Shown here piece by piece: positions 38,591 through 47,906 of a DNA stretch of 64,000 nt. Below the pieces are notes generated by a model. The model saw only the letters and a program-made list of their open reading frames with translations. It was not told where the DNA came from and made no database searches. This DNA comes from Clostridium sp. 1001271B_151109_B4. Lineage in GTDB: Bacteria > Bacillota > Clostridia > Clostridiales > Clostridiaceae. The stretch is taken from positions 124,001 to 188,000 of the forward strand of contig NZ_JADPBQ010000005.1 of the NCBI RefSeq assembly GCF_015670405.1. The letters are read 5' to 3'. Position 1 is the stretch's first letter, and every line of letters starts with the position of its first letter. The position numbers and the translations under genes are program-made.

Positions 38591-41500
38591 ATGCTTTCAA
38601 AATTTAGTGTTAAAAAACCATTTACAGTTTTTGTTTCAGTAATATTAGTTGTATTACTAGGAGCAATATCATTTACAAAAATGACTACAGATTTATTGCC
38701 GAGTATGGACTTACCATATGTTGTTGTTATGACAACATATCCAGGGGCAAGCCCTGAAAAGGTAGAACTTGCAGTTACTAAGCCCCTAGAGCAATCACTT
38801 GCAACAACAAGTGGAATTAAAAATATAAATAGTATTTCTAGTGAAAATTCAAGTGTTATAATTTTAGAATTTGAGCAAAGTGTTAATATGGATAGCATCT
38901 TAATTGAAATGAATAGTTATATTGATTTAGCTCAAGCACAGTTTGATGATGATGTTCAGTCACCTATGGTAATGAAGATGAATCCAGATATGTTACCTAT
39001 AATGGTTGCTAGTATAGATGTTAATGGATTAGATACAAAGGAAGTAACTAAGATTGTAAATGAAACAGTTATTCCCGCCTTTGAAAAAATTGATGGGGTA
39101 GCATCAGTAAATTCAACAGGATTAGTGGAAGAAAAAATAAAGATCCAATTAAATCAAGAAAAGATTGATTCTATTAATAATAAGGTACTTGCTAGTGTTG
39201 ATGAAAAGTTAGCAGAAGGAAAGGCACAATTAGATGATGCAAAGAATCAATTAGAATCAGGAAAGAATAAATTAGAGACTCAGGGAAAAGAGCAAACAGC
39301 ACAGCTTGCAGAAGCAAGTGCAACTTTGGAAAGTGGGAAAACACAATTAATTGAAGCAATTAATAGCTTATTATTAGCTCAAAATGATTTAGAAAATCAA
39401 AAGGCTGATATAGAACAGAAAAAGAACTTGTTGGACAAGTTCTTAGAAGCACAACAAGGAGTAGGAATTGAAATATCTGAAAAGGAGCAAGAATTATTAA
39501 ATGAATTAACTAGTGGGTTAGAGGCAATTAATTCAGGAATTTCAGAAATTACTACTAAAAAGGGTGAATTAGAAACACAACTTACAGGATTAGCTGATAA
39601 GGAAAAAGAACTAGAATTAGGGAAGTTAACTTTAAATCAAGAATTAAGTAAAGCTTCTGCACAACTTACAAATAGTGAAACTGAACTAAATAAAAGCATA
39701 AAAGAATTCGAAGCATCAAGGGATGAAGTATATAAGAATGCAGGAATAGGAGAAGCACTTTCGGCTTCAACTATATCAAATATTTTGAAGGCAGAAAATT
39801 TTTCAATGCCAGCTGGATACATTCAAGAAGAGGAAGAAAAATATTTAGTTAAAGTAGGAGATGAATTAACTTCACTAGAGGAGTTAGAAAATCTTTTATT
39901 ATTTAATATTGATGTTGAAGGAGTAGGAGATATATATTTAAAGGATGTTGCTGAAGTTTCATATACAGATAACTCGGATGAAATGTATGCTAAGATAAAT
40001 GGCAATGATGGAATAATATTATCTTTTCAAAAGCAAAGCACCTATTCTACATCAGAAGTATCCAATAAAATTAATGATACTATAGAGGAATTACAAAAAA
40101 ACAATTCGGATATGCATATTACAGCACTGGAAGACCAAGGAATATATATTAATATTGTTATTCAATCCGTATTAAGCAATTTAATCTTAGGTGGTATATT
40201 AGCAATAATTATATTATTACTGTTTTTAAGAAATATAAAACCAACAATAATTATAGCTTTTAGTATTCCAATAAGTTTATTATTTGCATTAGTAATGATG
40301 TATTTTAGCGGTGTAACAATGAATGTTATATCGTTAGCTGGTTTAGCATTAGGTGTTGGTATGCTAGTTGATAACAGTATTGTTGTTATAGAAAACATAT
40401 ATAGGTTAAGAAATGAAGGTATGCCAGCAATTCAAGCAGCTGTTAAGGGAGCAACTCAAGTTGCAGGAGCAATTTTAGCATCAACATTAACTACTATTTG
40501 TGTATTTTTACCTATAGTATTTACTGAAGGTATATCTAGGCAGTTATTTACTGATATGGGATTAACTATAGCATATTCGTTAATAGCGAGCTTAATTGTA
40601 GCATTAACATTAGTACCTACTATGTCATCTACGTTGCTTAAAACAACAGTGGAAAAAGAGCATAAATTTTTTAATAAATTTATAAACATATATAGTAAAT
40701 CACTTAAATTTGCATTAAGATATAAGCCAATATTTTTAATTTTGGTTGTTGTATTACTTGTTAGTAGTACAGTAATTTCAATATCGCGAGGAAGTTCTCT
40801 TATGCCTGAAATGGATAGTACTCAAATTTCTGTTAGTATGACTATGGATAATGATACAAAAACTACTGATTTAAGAGAGATGAGCAATAATATTATTGAT
40901 AGGATTTCTGAAATTGAGGATGTTGATACTATAGGAGCAATGCAAAATTCAAGTTCTATGAGTTTAATGGGTGGAGGAGATAATAAATCAATTTCACTTT
41001 ATGTAATTTTAAAAGATGATAAGAAACTATCAAGCAAAGAGGTTGGGAAATTAATTGAGGATAAAACAAAAGATTTAAATTGTGAGATTAATGTGACCAC
41101 TTCAACTATGGATATGTCTGCTTTGGGGGGATCTGGAATAAGTCTTTCCATTGAAGGTGATGATTTAGATAAGATTAAAGAAATAGCTAATGATATAGCA
41201 GATATAATTAGTAAAGTAGATGGTGCAATTGAAGTATCTAATGGTCAAGAAGATACTTCCTTAGAAACAAGGATAACTGTTGATAAAAATAAAGCTATGG
41301 AATATGGATTAACAGTAGCACAAGTTTATCAGGCTGTAGCACAAGAGATATCATTAGAAACAACTTCAACTTCATTAAGTATAAATTCTAGTAATTATCC
41401 AGTAATAATAGCAAAAGATAGTAATAATACCTTGAAAAGAGATAATATTAAGGAGCTTGAAATTAAGGGAACTAAGAATGGCAATGAAGAGAAAGTTGCA

Positions 41501-42235
41501 TTAAGTGAAATTGCAACAATTAGTGAAGAAAATGGATTATCTTCAATTAATCATATTAATCAAACTAGAGCTATTACTGTAAGTGCGTCTGTTGATGCAG
41601 AACATAATGTAGGAAATGTGAGTAAGGCTGTAGAAAAAGAAATAGAAAAATATGAATTGCCGCAAGGATATACTATTGAAATTGGTGGAGAAAGTGATTC
41701 AATGAAACAAGCTTTTGGAGATTTAATACTTATGATTGCAATGGCCATAGTATTTATATATTTAATCATGGTAGCACAATTTCAATCTTTACTATCACCA
41801 TTTATAGTATTATTTACTATTCCACTTGCATTTACAGGAGGATTTTTAGCATTAATTATTACAGGGTTTGAATTAAATATGATTGCAATCTTAGGATTTT
41901 TAATGCTTGCAGGGATAGTTGTTAATAATGGGATTGTTTTTGTTGATTATGTAAATCAGTTAAGATTAGGTGGAATGGAAAAGAAGGAAGCATTAATTGA
42001 AGCAGGGAAATCAAGAATTAGACCAATATTAATGACTGCATTAACAACTATTTTAGGATTATCTACCTTAGCTATGGGAATTGGAATGGGAGCAGATATG
42101 ATTCAGCCAATGGCTATAGTTACAATTGGTGGATTAACTTATGCTACTGTTTTAACTTTATTTATAGTTCCAATTATGTATGATATTTTACACAGAAGAG
42201 AGTTGAAACCAATAATAATTGAGGAATCAATTTAG
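38591..42235 (+). CDS. RND-family exporter with coiled-coil insertion (SwrC/AcrB-like)
   Basis: 1214 residues, about 180 more than usual for the family. It has the RND layout: helix 1 near residue 12-30, first large outer domain, helices 2-6 (GGILAIIILLLFLRN, LALGVGMLVDNSIVVIENIYR containing the proton-relay aspartates), second outer domain and helices 8-12. Residues about 195-385 form an inserted heptad-rich coiled coil (KLAEGKAQLDDAKNQLESG...) within the first outer domain. Such insertions are known in Gram-positive exporters related to SwrC and may span the thick wall. No membrane-fusion partner gene is adjacent. Substrate unknown. Confidence 0.88.
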   Translation: MLSKFSVKKPFTVFVSVILVVLLGAISFTKMTTDLLPSMDLPYVVVMTTYPGASPEKVELAVTKPLEQSLATTSGIKNINSISSENSSVIILEFEQSVNMDSILIEMNSYIDLAQAQFDDDVQSPMVMKMNPDMLPIMVASIDVNGLDTKEVTKIVNETVIPAFEKIDGVASVNSTGLVEEKIKIQLNQEKIDSINNKVLASVDEKLAEGKAQLDDAKNQLESGKNKLETQGKEQTAQLAEASATLESGKTQLIEAINSLLLAQNDLENQKADIEQKKNLLDKFLEAQQGVGIEISEKEQELLNELTSGLEAINSGISEITTKKGELETQLTGLADKEKELELGKLTLNQELSKASAQLTNSETELNKSIKEFEASRDEVYKNAGIGEALSASTISNILKAENFSMPAGYIQEEEEKYLVKVGDELTSLEELENLLLFNIDVEGVGDIYLKDVAEVSYTDNSDEMYAKINGNDGIILSFQKQSTYSTSEVSNKINDTIEELQKNNSDMHITALEDQGIYINIVIQSVLSNLILGGILAIIILLLFLRNIKPTIIIAFSIPISLLFALVMMYFSGVTMNVISLAGLALGVGMLVDNSIVVIENIYRLRNEGMPAIQAAVKGATQVAGAILASTLTTICVFLPIVFTEGISRQLFTDMGLTIAYSLIASLIVALTLVPTMSSTLLKTTVEKEHKFFNKFINIYSKSLKFALRYKPIFLILVVVLLVSSTVISISRGSSLMPEMDSTQISVSMTMDNDTKTTDLREMSNNIIDRISEIEDVDTIGAMQNSSSMSLMGGGDNKSISLYVILKDDKKLSSKEVGKLIEDKTKDLNCEINVTTSTMDMSALGGSGISLSIEGDDLDKIKEIANDIADIISKVDGAIEVSNGQEDTSLETRITVDKNKAMEYGLTVAQVYQAVAQEISLETTSTSLSINSSNYPVIIAKDSNNTLKRDNIKELEIKGTKNGNEEKVALSEIATISEENGLSSINHINQTRAITVSASVDAEHNVGNVSKAVEKEIEKYELPQGYTIEIGGESDSMKQAFGDLILMIAMAIVFIYLIMVAQFQSLLSPFIVLFTIPLAFTGGFLALIITGFELNMIAILGFLMLAGIVVNNGIVFVDYVNQLRLGGMEKKEALIEAGKSRIRPILMTALTTILGLSTLAMGIGMGADMIQPMAIVTIGGLTYATVLTLFIVPIMYDILHRRELKPIIIEESI

Positions 42236-42274
42236 TTTTATCAGTGTAAAGGATAAAAGAATATTATAAGAAAT

Positions 42275-42307
42275 AAAAAAAGAGTCGTATATACGACTCT
42301 TTTTTTA
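42275..42307. terminator. Bidirectional terminator between the RND gene and a hypothetical gene
   Basis: AAAAAGAGTCGTAT / ATACGACTCTTTTT, a near-perfect palindrome flanked by A- and T-runs on both sides. Confidence 0.9.
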
Positions 42308-42724
42308 TTATCTAGTTCTCATTTTAGTAGCTTGTTGTCTTGCTTTTTTTATTTGACTATGGTCAAATGGATGAAGGTCTTTTCTAGTAGTTAAGTTAGC
42401 AATGTTTGAAGCTATAACAACTTCAGAATTTGATTTACCTTTTTCACCTTTAATACCCATAACAATTATTTTGTGACCTTGGTTTATGTCAATAAATTCT
42501 GGCTTTTTAAACCATCTATTTCTTTTGTATTCACATTTAGCTATTTGCTTACCAGCATCAGATTTAACAACTAGCCAAACATGTAATCTATTAAAAATAC
42601 CAAGAAAGCTCTTAGCTTCAGTTTTAACTGATAAAACTGTACCAGATACACTTGTCATTCTATCTCCATATTTATTCATATATGCATCAGAGTAGTATTT
42701 TGTCATTTTATCTTTGAAACCCAT
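42308..42724 (-). CDS. Conserved hypothetical basic protein
   Basis: 138 residues, basic, without signal peptide or membrane helix. The middle (VSGTVLSVKTEAKSFLGIF, HVWLVVKSDAGKQIAKCEY, GHKIIVMGIKGEKG) is a run of beta strands that could be an OB-like barrel; the C-terminus is Arg/Lys/Gln-rich. I do not recognise the family. AAAAGGAG stands eight bases before the ATG. It is monocistronic, running away from the hydrogenase operon. Confidence 0.7.
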   Translation of the reverse strand: MGFKDKMTKYYSDAYMNKYGDRMTSVSGTVLSVKTEAKSFLGIFNRLHVWLVVKSDAGKQIAKCEYKRNRWFKKPEFIDINQGHKIIVMGIKGEKGKSNSEVVIASNIANLTTRKDLHPFDHSQIKKARQQATKMRTR

Positions 42725-42973
42725 TGCAAAAACTCCTTTTATTATAAATTATACTATATTAACAATAATTATATTGTCATTATAGCATAAAAATTATAGA
42801 TATAAAACAAAAAATAGAATTAATAATTTAAAGAAAGATAATATAAAATAAAATCTAAAAGCCATGAATATGATATTAAAATAAGGGGTAAATTTTTGTA
42901 TAATATAAGGTGAACATATGTAATAATTAAACAAAAATATAAAAATATAACTTTGATTAAGGGGAGGTGTCTT

Positions 42974-43351
42974 ATGAATAAAATTACAATAGAAGAGATT
43001 ACTAAAGAAGAAATTATCTCAAAAGTGAAAGAGATTAGAGAAAAGCAGGGTAGATTAGTAGCTATAAATGGATATGTAGATAAAGATAAAAATAATATTG
43101 TAGTGTACACGCTAGAATATGATAACTTTAGGAAACATTATTACATTAAAGGTGAGACTATATTACCAACTGTGACTAATATATATAAAGGTGCACAGTG
43201 GTTCGAAGAAGAGATTCAAGAAATGATGCCATTAAAATTTGAAGGATTAATATTTAGTGGAAGATTATTCTTGCCTGAAGAGTTTAAAGAAGGTGAGGGG
43301 CAAATATTAATAATGCCATTAAATGAATTGAAAAAGTTAAAAGATAAATAA
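42974..43351 (+). CDS. Hydrogenase NuoC/EchD/MbhK-like subunit
   Basis: 125 residues, first gene of the hydrogenase operon. The C-terminal half (PTVTNIYKGAQWFEEEIQEM, LKFEGLIFSGRLFLP) is a degenerate form of the NuoC 30-kDa motif (YpaAnWxEREvyDmfGI.FeGHPdL). This subunit packs against the large subunit in group 4 hydrogenases and complex I. It is shorter than typical MbhK. ATG 42974 with GGGGAGG seven bases upstream. A -10-like TATAAT at 42899-42904 suggests the operon promoter. Confidence 0.82.
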   Translation: MNKITIEEITKEEIISKVKEIREKQGRLVAINGYVDKDKNNIVVYTLEYDNFRKHYYIKGETILPTVTNIYKGAQWFEEEIQEMMPLKFEGLIFSGRLFLPEEFKEGEGQILIMPLNELKKLKDK

Positions 43352-43366
43352 GAGGGGGAAGAAGGG

Positions 43367-44449
43367 ATGAGTTATATTTTGCCATTAGGTCCTTATCATC
43401 CAGCTTTAGAAGAGCCGGTTCATGTTAAACTTCTCACTGAGGGAGAACTTATAAAGGATTCTGAGGTATTCATAGGTTATAACCATAGAGGAATAGAAAA
43501 ATTAACGGAAACTAGAAATTTTATTCAAACAATAACGTTAGTTGAAAGGGTATGTGGAATTTGCTCTCATTCGCATGCAATGACTTATTGTTTAGCTATA
43601 GAAGATATTTCAGGTATGGAAGTACCTAAGAGAGGTCAATATATTCGTGTTATTATGAGTGAACTAGAAAGGTTACATTCACATTATTTATGGTTGGGAT
43701 TAGCTGCACATATAATTGCATTTGATTCCTTATTTATGATGTGCTTTGCGTCAAGAGAAAAAATTATGGATATGCTAGAGGTTATAAGTGGTAATAGGGT
43801 TAACTATGCTATGAATATTATTGGTGGATCCCGTAGAGATATAGAGGAAGAGCAAAAACAAACATTAATAAAGATGATAGCTGAATTAAGAAAAGAATAT
43901 AAGAATATTTATAATATATATGCGAAAGATTCAAGTATAGCAGCTAGGACTAAAGGCGTTGGGATTTTATCAAAAGATGATGCTTTAAATTATGGTGCAT
44001 GTGGTCCACATGGAAGGGCATCTGGAGTTGATTTTGATGTAAGAAAAACTATGCCATATAACTCTTATGAAGATTTTGAATTTAATGTAGCATTAGCAAA
44101 TGATGGGGATGTATTTTCTAGGGCTGTAGTAAGGTTAATTGAAATTGAAGAAAGTTTAAAAATTATTGAGCAAGCTTTAAATAAAATGCCTAAAGGTCCT
44201 ATTAATTTAGGAAATAAAATACCTAAGGTGCCAGCAGGTGAGTATATGAGTGTTACTGAAGCACCAAGGGGCGAGGTAACTTATTATGTAGTAACAAACG
44301 GTGGACAAACAAATGGAAGGGTTAATATTCATGTACCGACATTTAAAAATTCAATGACAGTACCGGTTATGTTAAAAAATAATACGATTGCAGATGCTGG
44401 GTTAATAGTTGCAAGTATAGATCCATGTTTCTCATGTTTAGATAGATAG
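43367..44449 (+). CDS. Group 4 [NiFe] hydrogenase large (catalytic) subunit
   Basis: 360 residues of the EchE/MbhL type. Both nickel-iron ligand pairs are present: C63/C66 in RVCGICSHSH and C354/C357 in DPCFSCLDR, so this is a real hydrogenase and not a complex I NuoD relative. The chain ends three residues after the last cysteine; usual hydrogenase precursors have a C-terminal tail that is cut off, so no maturation protease should be needed, as described for Ech-type enzymes. It oxidises or evolves H2 at the cytoplasmic face, with electrons from ferredoxin via the small subunit. Confidence 0.95.
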   Translation: MSYILPLGPYHPALEEPVHVKLLTEGELIKDSEVFIGYNHRGIEKLTETRNFIQTITLVERVCGICSHSHAMTYCLAIEDISGMEVPKRGQYIRVIMSELERLHSHYLWLGLAAHIIAFDSLFMMCFASREKIMDMLEVISGNRVNYAMNIIGGSRRDIEEEQKQTLIKMIAELRKEYKNIYNIYAKDSSIAARTKGVGILSKDDALNYGACGPHGRASGVDFDVRKTMPYNSYEDFEFNVALANDGDVFSRAVVRLIEIEESLKIIEQALNKMPKGPINLGNKIPKVPAGEYMSVTEAPRGEVTYYVVTNGGQTNGRVNIHVPTFKNSMTVPVMLKNNTIADAGLIVASIDPCFSCLDR

Positions 44450-44459
44450 GAGAAAAAAT

Positions 44460-44801
44460 ATGCATGAATTAGCTGTAACTAAGGGGTTACTTAAGATATG
44501 CCTCGAAGAAGGGGAAAAGCATAAAATTGAAAGGATTAATAAAATAAATATTAAGGTTGGAGAGTTAACAGACTTAGTTCCAGATTGTATATCATACTAT
44601 TTTAGTATTGTAGCAAGAGGAACAATAGCTGAAAATACAGAAATTAATGTTGAAAAAATACCAGTAGAAATTAAATGTAATAAATGTGGGTATAAAGGCA
44701 TTATGGGTAAGAATGACTATAAATGTCCTAAGTGCAAGGGTTTGAAATATGAAATTACAAAGGGAAGAGAGTTTTATTTGGATACGATGGAGGTTGATTA
44801 A
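44460..44801 (+). CDS. hypA: Hydrogenase nickel-insertion protein HypA
   Basis: 113 residues beginning MHELAV, with the nickel ligand His2, and a zinc site of four cysteines (C73, C76, C89, C92 in KCNKCG and KCPKCK). HypA with HypB delivers Ni2+ to the hydrogenase large subunit. It lies 10 bases after the large-subunit gene and one base before hypB. hypCDEF, also needed, must lie elsewhere. Confidence 0.95.
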   Translation: MHELAVTKGLLKICLEEGEKHKIERINKINIKVGELTDLVPDCISYYFSIVARGTIAENTEINVEKIPVEIKCNKCGYKGIMGKNDYKCPKCKGLKYEITKGREFYLDTMEVD

Positions 44802-44802
44802 T

Positions 44803-45447
44803 ATGGAAATAAAAGTTGTAAGACAAATTTTAGAATGGAATGAAGATTGTCACAAGGAAGTTCAAAAAACACTTAATGATAACAATGTAAAAATGATCAA
44901 CATTATGGGGGCGCCAGGAGCAGGAAAAACAACATTTATATTAAATTTGATTAATGAACTTAAGAAGAAAGAGGTAAGGGTTGCCGTTATTGAAGGGGAT
45001 ATTGAAGGAACTATAGATGCAAAAAGAATTCAAGAGGAAGGAATTCCTGTTGTTCAATTAAATACTCAAGGGGCCTGTCATATTGAAGCTATGTCAATAA
45101 AGAATATTATTAATAAATTCGATTTAAATGAATTAGATTTAATAATAGTTGAAAATATAGGGAATTTGGTATGTCCAGCAGAATTTGAGATTGGTGAGGT
45201 ATTAAAGATTGCATTATTAAGTATTCCAGAAGGGGATGATAAAGTTGTAAAGTACCCGTTAATGTTTTCAAAAGCAGATGCCTTGGTACTTACAAAATAT
45301 GATATGATAAAATATTTTAACTTTAATGAAGATGAAGTTAGGGAGCAGGTATTATTAAGAAACCCTAATTCCAAGATATTTAAAATAAACTCATTAGAAA
45401 AAGGTGAAGCAAGATCTTTTGCAGAATGGGTAGTTAAAAAAATATAA
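44803..45447 (+). CDS. hypB: Hydrogenase nickel-incorporation GTPase HypB
   Basis: 214 residues, SIMIBI-class GTPase with P-loop MGAPGAGKTTF, EGDIEGTIDAKRI, the ENIGNLVCPAEF motif carrying the metal-site cysteine, and the LTKYD base-recognition motif. It lacks the His-rich N-terminal nickel store of some HypB proteins. ATG 44803 has GGAGG nine bases upstream inside the hypA end; coding through an earlier in-frame start is not supported. Embedded in the structural operon. Confidence 0.94.
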   Translation: MEIKVVRQILEWNEDCHKEVQKTLNDNNVKMINIMGAPGAGKTTFILNLINELKKKEVRVAVIEGDIEGTIDAKRIQEEGIPVVQLNTQGACHIEAMSIKNIINKFDLNELDLIIVENIGNLVCPAEFEIGEVLKIALLSIPEGDDKVVKYPLMFSKADALVLTKYDMIKYFNFNEDEVREQVLLRNPNSKIFKINSLEKGEARSFAEWVVKKI

Positions 45448-45465
45448 TATAGAAGGTGATAATTT

Positions 45466-45999
45466 ATGAAAAGGTGGACAGCGTTTTTAGGAACCTTTAT
45501 TTTATCATATTTGTTTTGGATTTTATTTTTAATGCAGGATTTTAATATTTTAAAATTAGGAGCACAAGAGATTATTGTAGGAGCTATTGTTGCCGCAATA
45601 GTTAGTTTATTTTCAAGTCAGTATTTTGCAAGAGAAGATGGAATGTGGTTGTTTAAAAAGTTTAGAATAATAAACTTAATAGCATTTATTCCGGTATATT
45701 TATGGGAATTGATTAAAGCAAATTTTAGTGTTGCAATTAAATCATTATCTCCTAAGATAGATATAAACCCAGGTATTGTAAAAATAACTACAGATTTAAA
45801 TTCAGATTATGGTTTAGCTATGTTGTCAAATTGCATAACATTAACCCCTGGAACTATAACAATGGATATTTATGAAGATGAAGATAATAAAAATGCAATG
45901 TATATTCATTGGATAGATGCGACAACAGAAGATACTAAAGAAGCATCGGAAATAATAAAAGGCAAATTCGAATATTTTGTAAGGAGGCTTTTTAAATAA
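45466..45999 (+). CDS. MrpE/MnhE-like subunit (MbhA type)
   Basis: 177 residues: two or three N-terminal membrane helices (LGTFILSYLFWILFLM, IIVGAIVAAIVSLF) and a soluble C-terminal part with ITLTPGTITMDIYEDEDN, the characteristic MrpE motif. First of the Mrp antiporter module in the operon. Its stop overlaps the next start by one base. Confidence 0.9.
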   Translation: MKRWTAFLGTFILSYLFWILFLMQDFNILKLGAQEIIVGAIVAAIVSLFSSQYFAREDGMWLFKKFRIINLIAFIPVYLWELIKANFSVAIKSLSPKIDINPGIVKITTDLNSDYGLAMLSNCITLTPGTITMDIYEDEDNKNAMYIHWIDATTEDTKEASEIIKGKFEYFVRRLFK

Positions 46000-46262
46000 T
46001 GAATATTAATTCTATATTTTATATAGTGGCAATATTATTAGCTATCCTAGCATTAGTTTTAGTATATAGAGTTTTTAAAGGACCTAATGTAATAGATAGA
46101 GTTTTAGCAGCTGATTCTATAGATATAATTTTAGGTATTGTAATGATTTTATTTGGTGCAATTGAAGAAAGAGCTATGTATTTAGATCTTGGACTTATTA
46201 TAACTCTTTTAGGCTTTATTGGAACAGTTTTAATTTCTAAGTATATAGAGGGGGAATTATAA
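45999..46262 (+). CDS. MrpF/MnhF-like subunit (MbhB type)
   Basis: 87 residues with three membrane helices; VYRVFKGPNVIDRVLAADSI is the diagnostic MrpF segment. Overlaps both neighbours by one base, indicating tight translational coupling. It is a small structural subunit of the Mrp ion-translocation module. Confidence 0.92.
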   Translation: MNINSIFYIVAILLAILALVLVYRVFKGPNVIDRVLAADSIDIILGIVMILFGAIEERAMYLDLGLIITLLGFIGTVLISKYIEGEL

Positions 46263-46606
46263 TGTCTATACTAGAAGTAATAATTTGTATATTACTAGTA
46301 ATAGGAATCTTTTTTACACTAGCCGGAGTTGTTGGAGTAATTAGAATGCCTGATACTTTTTGTAGACTTCAAAGTGCAACTAATATAGCAACTATGGGAG
46401 CAATGCCAATAGCTTTAGCATGTAGTATATATGGCTTTAGTGAATCAAATACATCATTAGGAATTAAGTCATTGATAATAGTTGTATTTTTATTAATAAG
46501 TAATCCAGTAGGAGCACATGCCATGGCAAGAGCAGCATATAAAAATAAGGCAGAGTTAAGTGATAAAACGAAGTTTGATCATTATAGGAGGGATATAAAT
46601 GGGTAG
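46262..46606 (+). CDS. MrpG/MnhG-like subunit (MbhC type)
   Basis: 114 residues, three membrane helices, with GVVGVIRMPDTFCRLQSATNI typical of MrpG and HAMARAAY near the end. Overlaps the MbhD-like gene by eight bases. Confidence 0.92.
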   Translation: MSILEVIICILLVIGIFFTLAGVVGVIRMPDTFCRLQSATNIATMGAMPIALACSIYGFSESNTSLGIKSLIIVVFLLISNPVGAHAMARAAYKNKAELSDKTKFDHYRRDING

Positions 46607-46865
46607 TTTTGAAATACTTAATTTTTTAGTTATATGTGGATTAGTTATTGCTGCTCTTTGTATATTTTTTTTAGACGATATGCTTCAATGTATTATTGCG
46701 ATGGCTGTTCTTGGTACATTTTTAGCATTAGAATTTTTAATACTTAAAGCACCAGATGTAGCACTTGCAGAAGCGGCAGTTGGAGCAATATTAACACCTG
46801 TAATCTTTATAATAACTTTAAATAAGGTTAAGACTAAGGAGGAAGAAAAATGCAAAAAAGAATGA
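46599..46865 (+). CDS. DUF4040/MbhD-like hydrogenase membrane subunit
   Basis: 88 residues, three helices; AVLGTFLALEFLILKAPDVALAEAAVGAIL is the DUF4040 core, related to the C-terminal helices of MrpA or part of NuoJ. In the archaeal Mbh complex the equivalent subunit separates from MbhE as here. Overlaps the next gene by 16 bases. Confidence 0.88.
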   Translation: MGSFEILNFLVICGLVIAALCIFFLDDMLQCIIAMAVLGTFLALEFLILKAPDVALAEAAVGAILTPVIFIITLNKVKTKEEEKCKKE

Positions 46866-47128
46866 CATATATAATTTTAATTTTATTACTTGCAATTTTT
46901 TCTTTTGTTGGATTTAAGATGGGGTCAAAGCCGGAAGTATTTGGAGATGCATCACAAATAATTATTGATGAAACTATGAGTAAAACTGGAGCTATAAATT
47001 CAGTAACAGCAACAGTATTTGATTTTAGGGGATATGATACATTAGGAGAAGCAATAGTATTGTTCACTGCAATTTGTGGTGTTGCAGCAGTATTAAGAGA
47101 AGAGAAGAAAGCAAAGGAGGAGAAATAA
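46850..47128 (+). CDS. MbhE-like membrane subunit
   Basis: 92 residues: one N-terminal helix, a soluble stretch with TATVFDFRGYDTLGEA, then a second helix (IVLFTAICGVAAVL) and a charged tail. This is the MbhE/MrpA-C-terminal pattern. AAGGAGG lies eight bases before the ATG within the upstream gene. Confidence 0.87.
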   Translation: MQKRMTYIILILLLAIFSFVGFKMGSKPEVFGDASQIIIDETMSKTGAINSVTATVFDFRGYDTLGEAIVLFTAICGVAAVLREEKKAKEEK

Positions 47129-47129
47129 T

Positions 47130-47570
47130 ATGAAAAAGAGGAGAGACTCAATATTAATTTCTTGTACAAATTTAGTTTTGCCTATTTTGCTTACTTTAGG
47201 GCTTTATATTATAATACATGGACATTTATCACCTGGTGGAGGATTTCAAGGAGGTGTACTAATTGCTGGAGCTGTTGCATTGATTTATATTGGATATGGA
47301 TTTAAAAAGGTTAAGAATGGAATAGCTTCTAATACATTTAAAATTGCAGAAGATTTAGGAGCACTTGGATTTATAATATTAGCATTTATAGGATTAATAG
47401 GTTCAGGAGTGTTTTTTGGAAATATACTTGAAAAGGGAACTCCAGGAGAATTATTTTCGTCAGGAAGTATATTTTTAATGAATTTTGCAGTAGGATTTAA
47501 AGTTTTTGCAGGAATTTCTTTTTTGATAATCATTATGTTGAGCAATTTAAATAAAAAGGGGGAGGAGTAG
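47130..47570 (+). CDS. MrpB/MnhB-like subunit (MbhF type)
   Basis: 146 residues with four membrane helices. YIIIHGHLSPGGGFQGGVLI is the diagnostic MrpB motif. It begins one base after the MbhE-like gene and ends one base before the MrpC-like gene. Confidence 0.93.
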   Translation: MKKRRDSILISCTNLVLPILLTLGLYIIIHGHLSPGGGFQGGVLIAGAVALIYIGYGFKKVKNGIASNTFKIAEDLGALGFIILAFIGLIGSGVFFGNILEKGTPGELFSSGSIFLMNFAVGFKVFAGISFLIIIMLSNLNKKGEE

Positions 47571-47906
47571 ATGACAATTAATTATATTGGAGCTTTTCTA
47601 TTAATAGTTATAGGTTTAGCCATAATTGTATTGAAGAAAAATCTAATAAAGATAGTAATTGGGATGGGAATTTTAGATTCAGGAATAAACCTATTATTAA
47701 TTTCAATTGGATACAGAACTAATGGAACGGCACCTATATTTAGTGATAATAGTACTTATTTTGTAGATCCTATTCCTCAAGCACTAACTCTTACCTCCAT
47801 AGTAATAGGAGCTTGTGTTACTGCACTTGCTTTATCAATAGTTATTAAAATTCATAAGCATTATAACAGTATAGAAAGTGATGATATAAGGAGGATTAGA
47901 GGGTGA
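47571..47906 (+). CDS. MrpC/NuoK-like subunit (MbhG type)
   Basis: 111 residues, three helices, with IGMGILDSGINLLLISIGY and DPIPQALTLTSIVIGACVTA typical of MrpC/NuoK, which carries ion-channel glutamates in complex I relatives. Overlaps the next start by four bases. Confidence 0.93.
   Translation: MTINYIGAFLLIVIGLAIIVLKKNLIKIVIGMGILDSGINLLLISIGYRTNGTAPIFSDNSTYFVDPIPQALTLTSIVIGACVTALALSIVIKIHKHYNSIESDDIRRIRG

Noticed and set aside
43367-44449. Complex I NuoD or Mbx-like non-hydrogenase subunit
   Set aside because: Both CxxC pairs for the NiFe centre are intact, and hypA/hypB are in the same operon.
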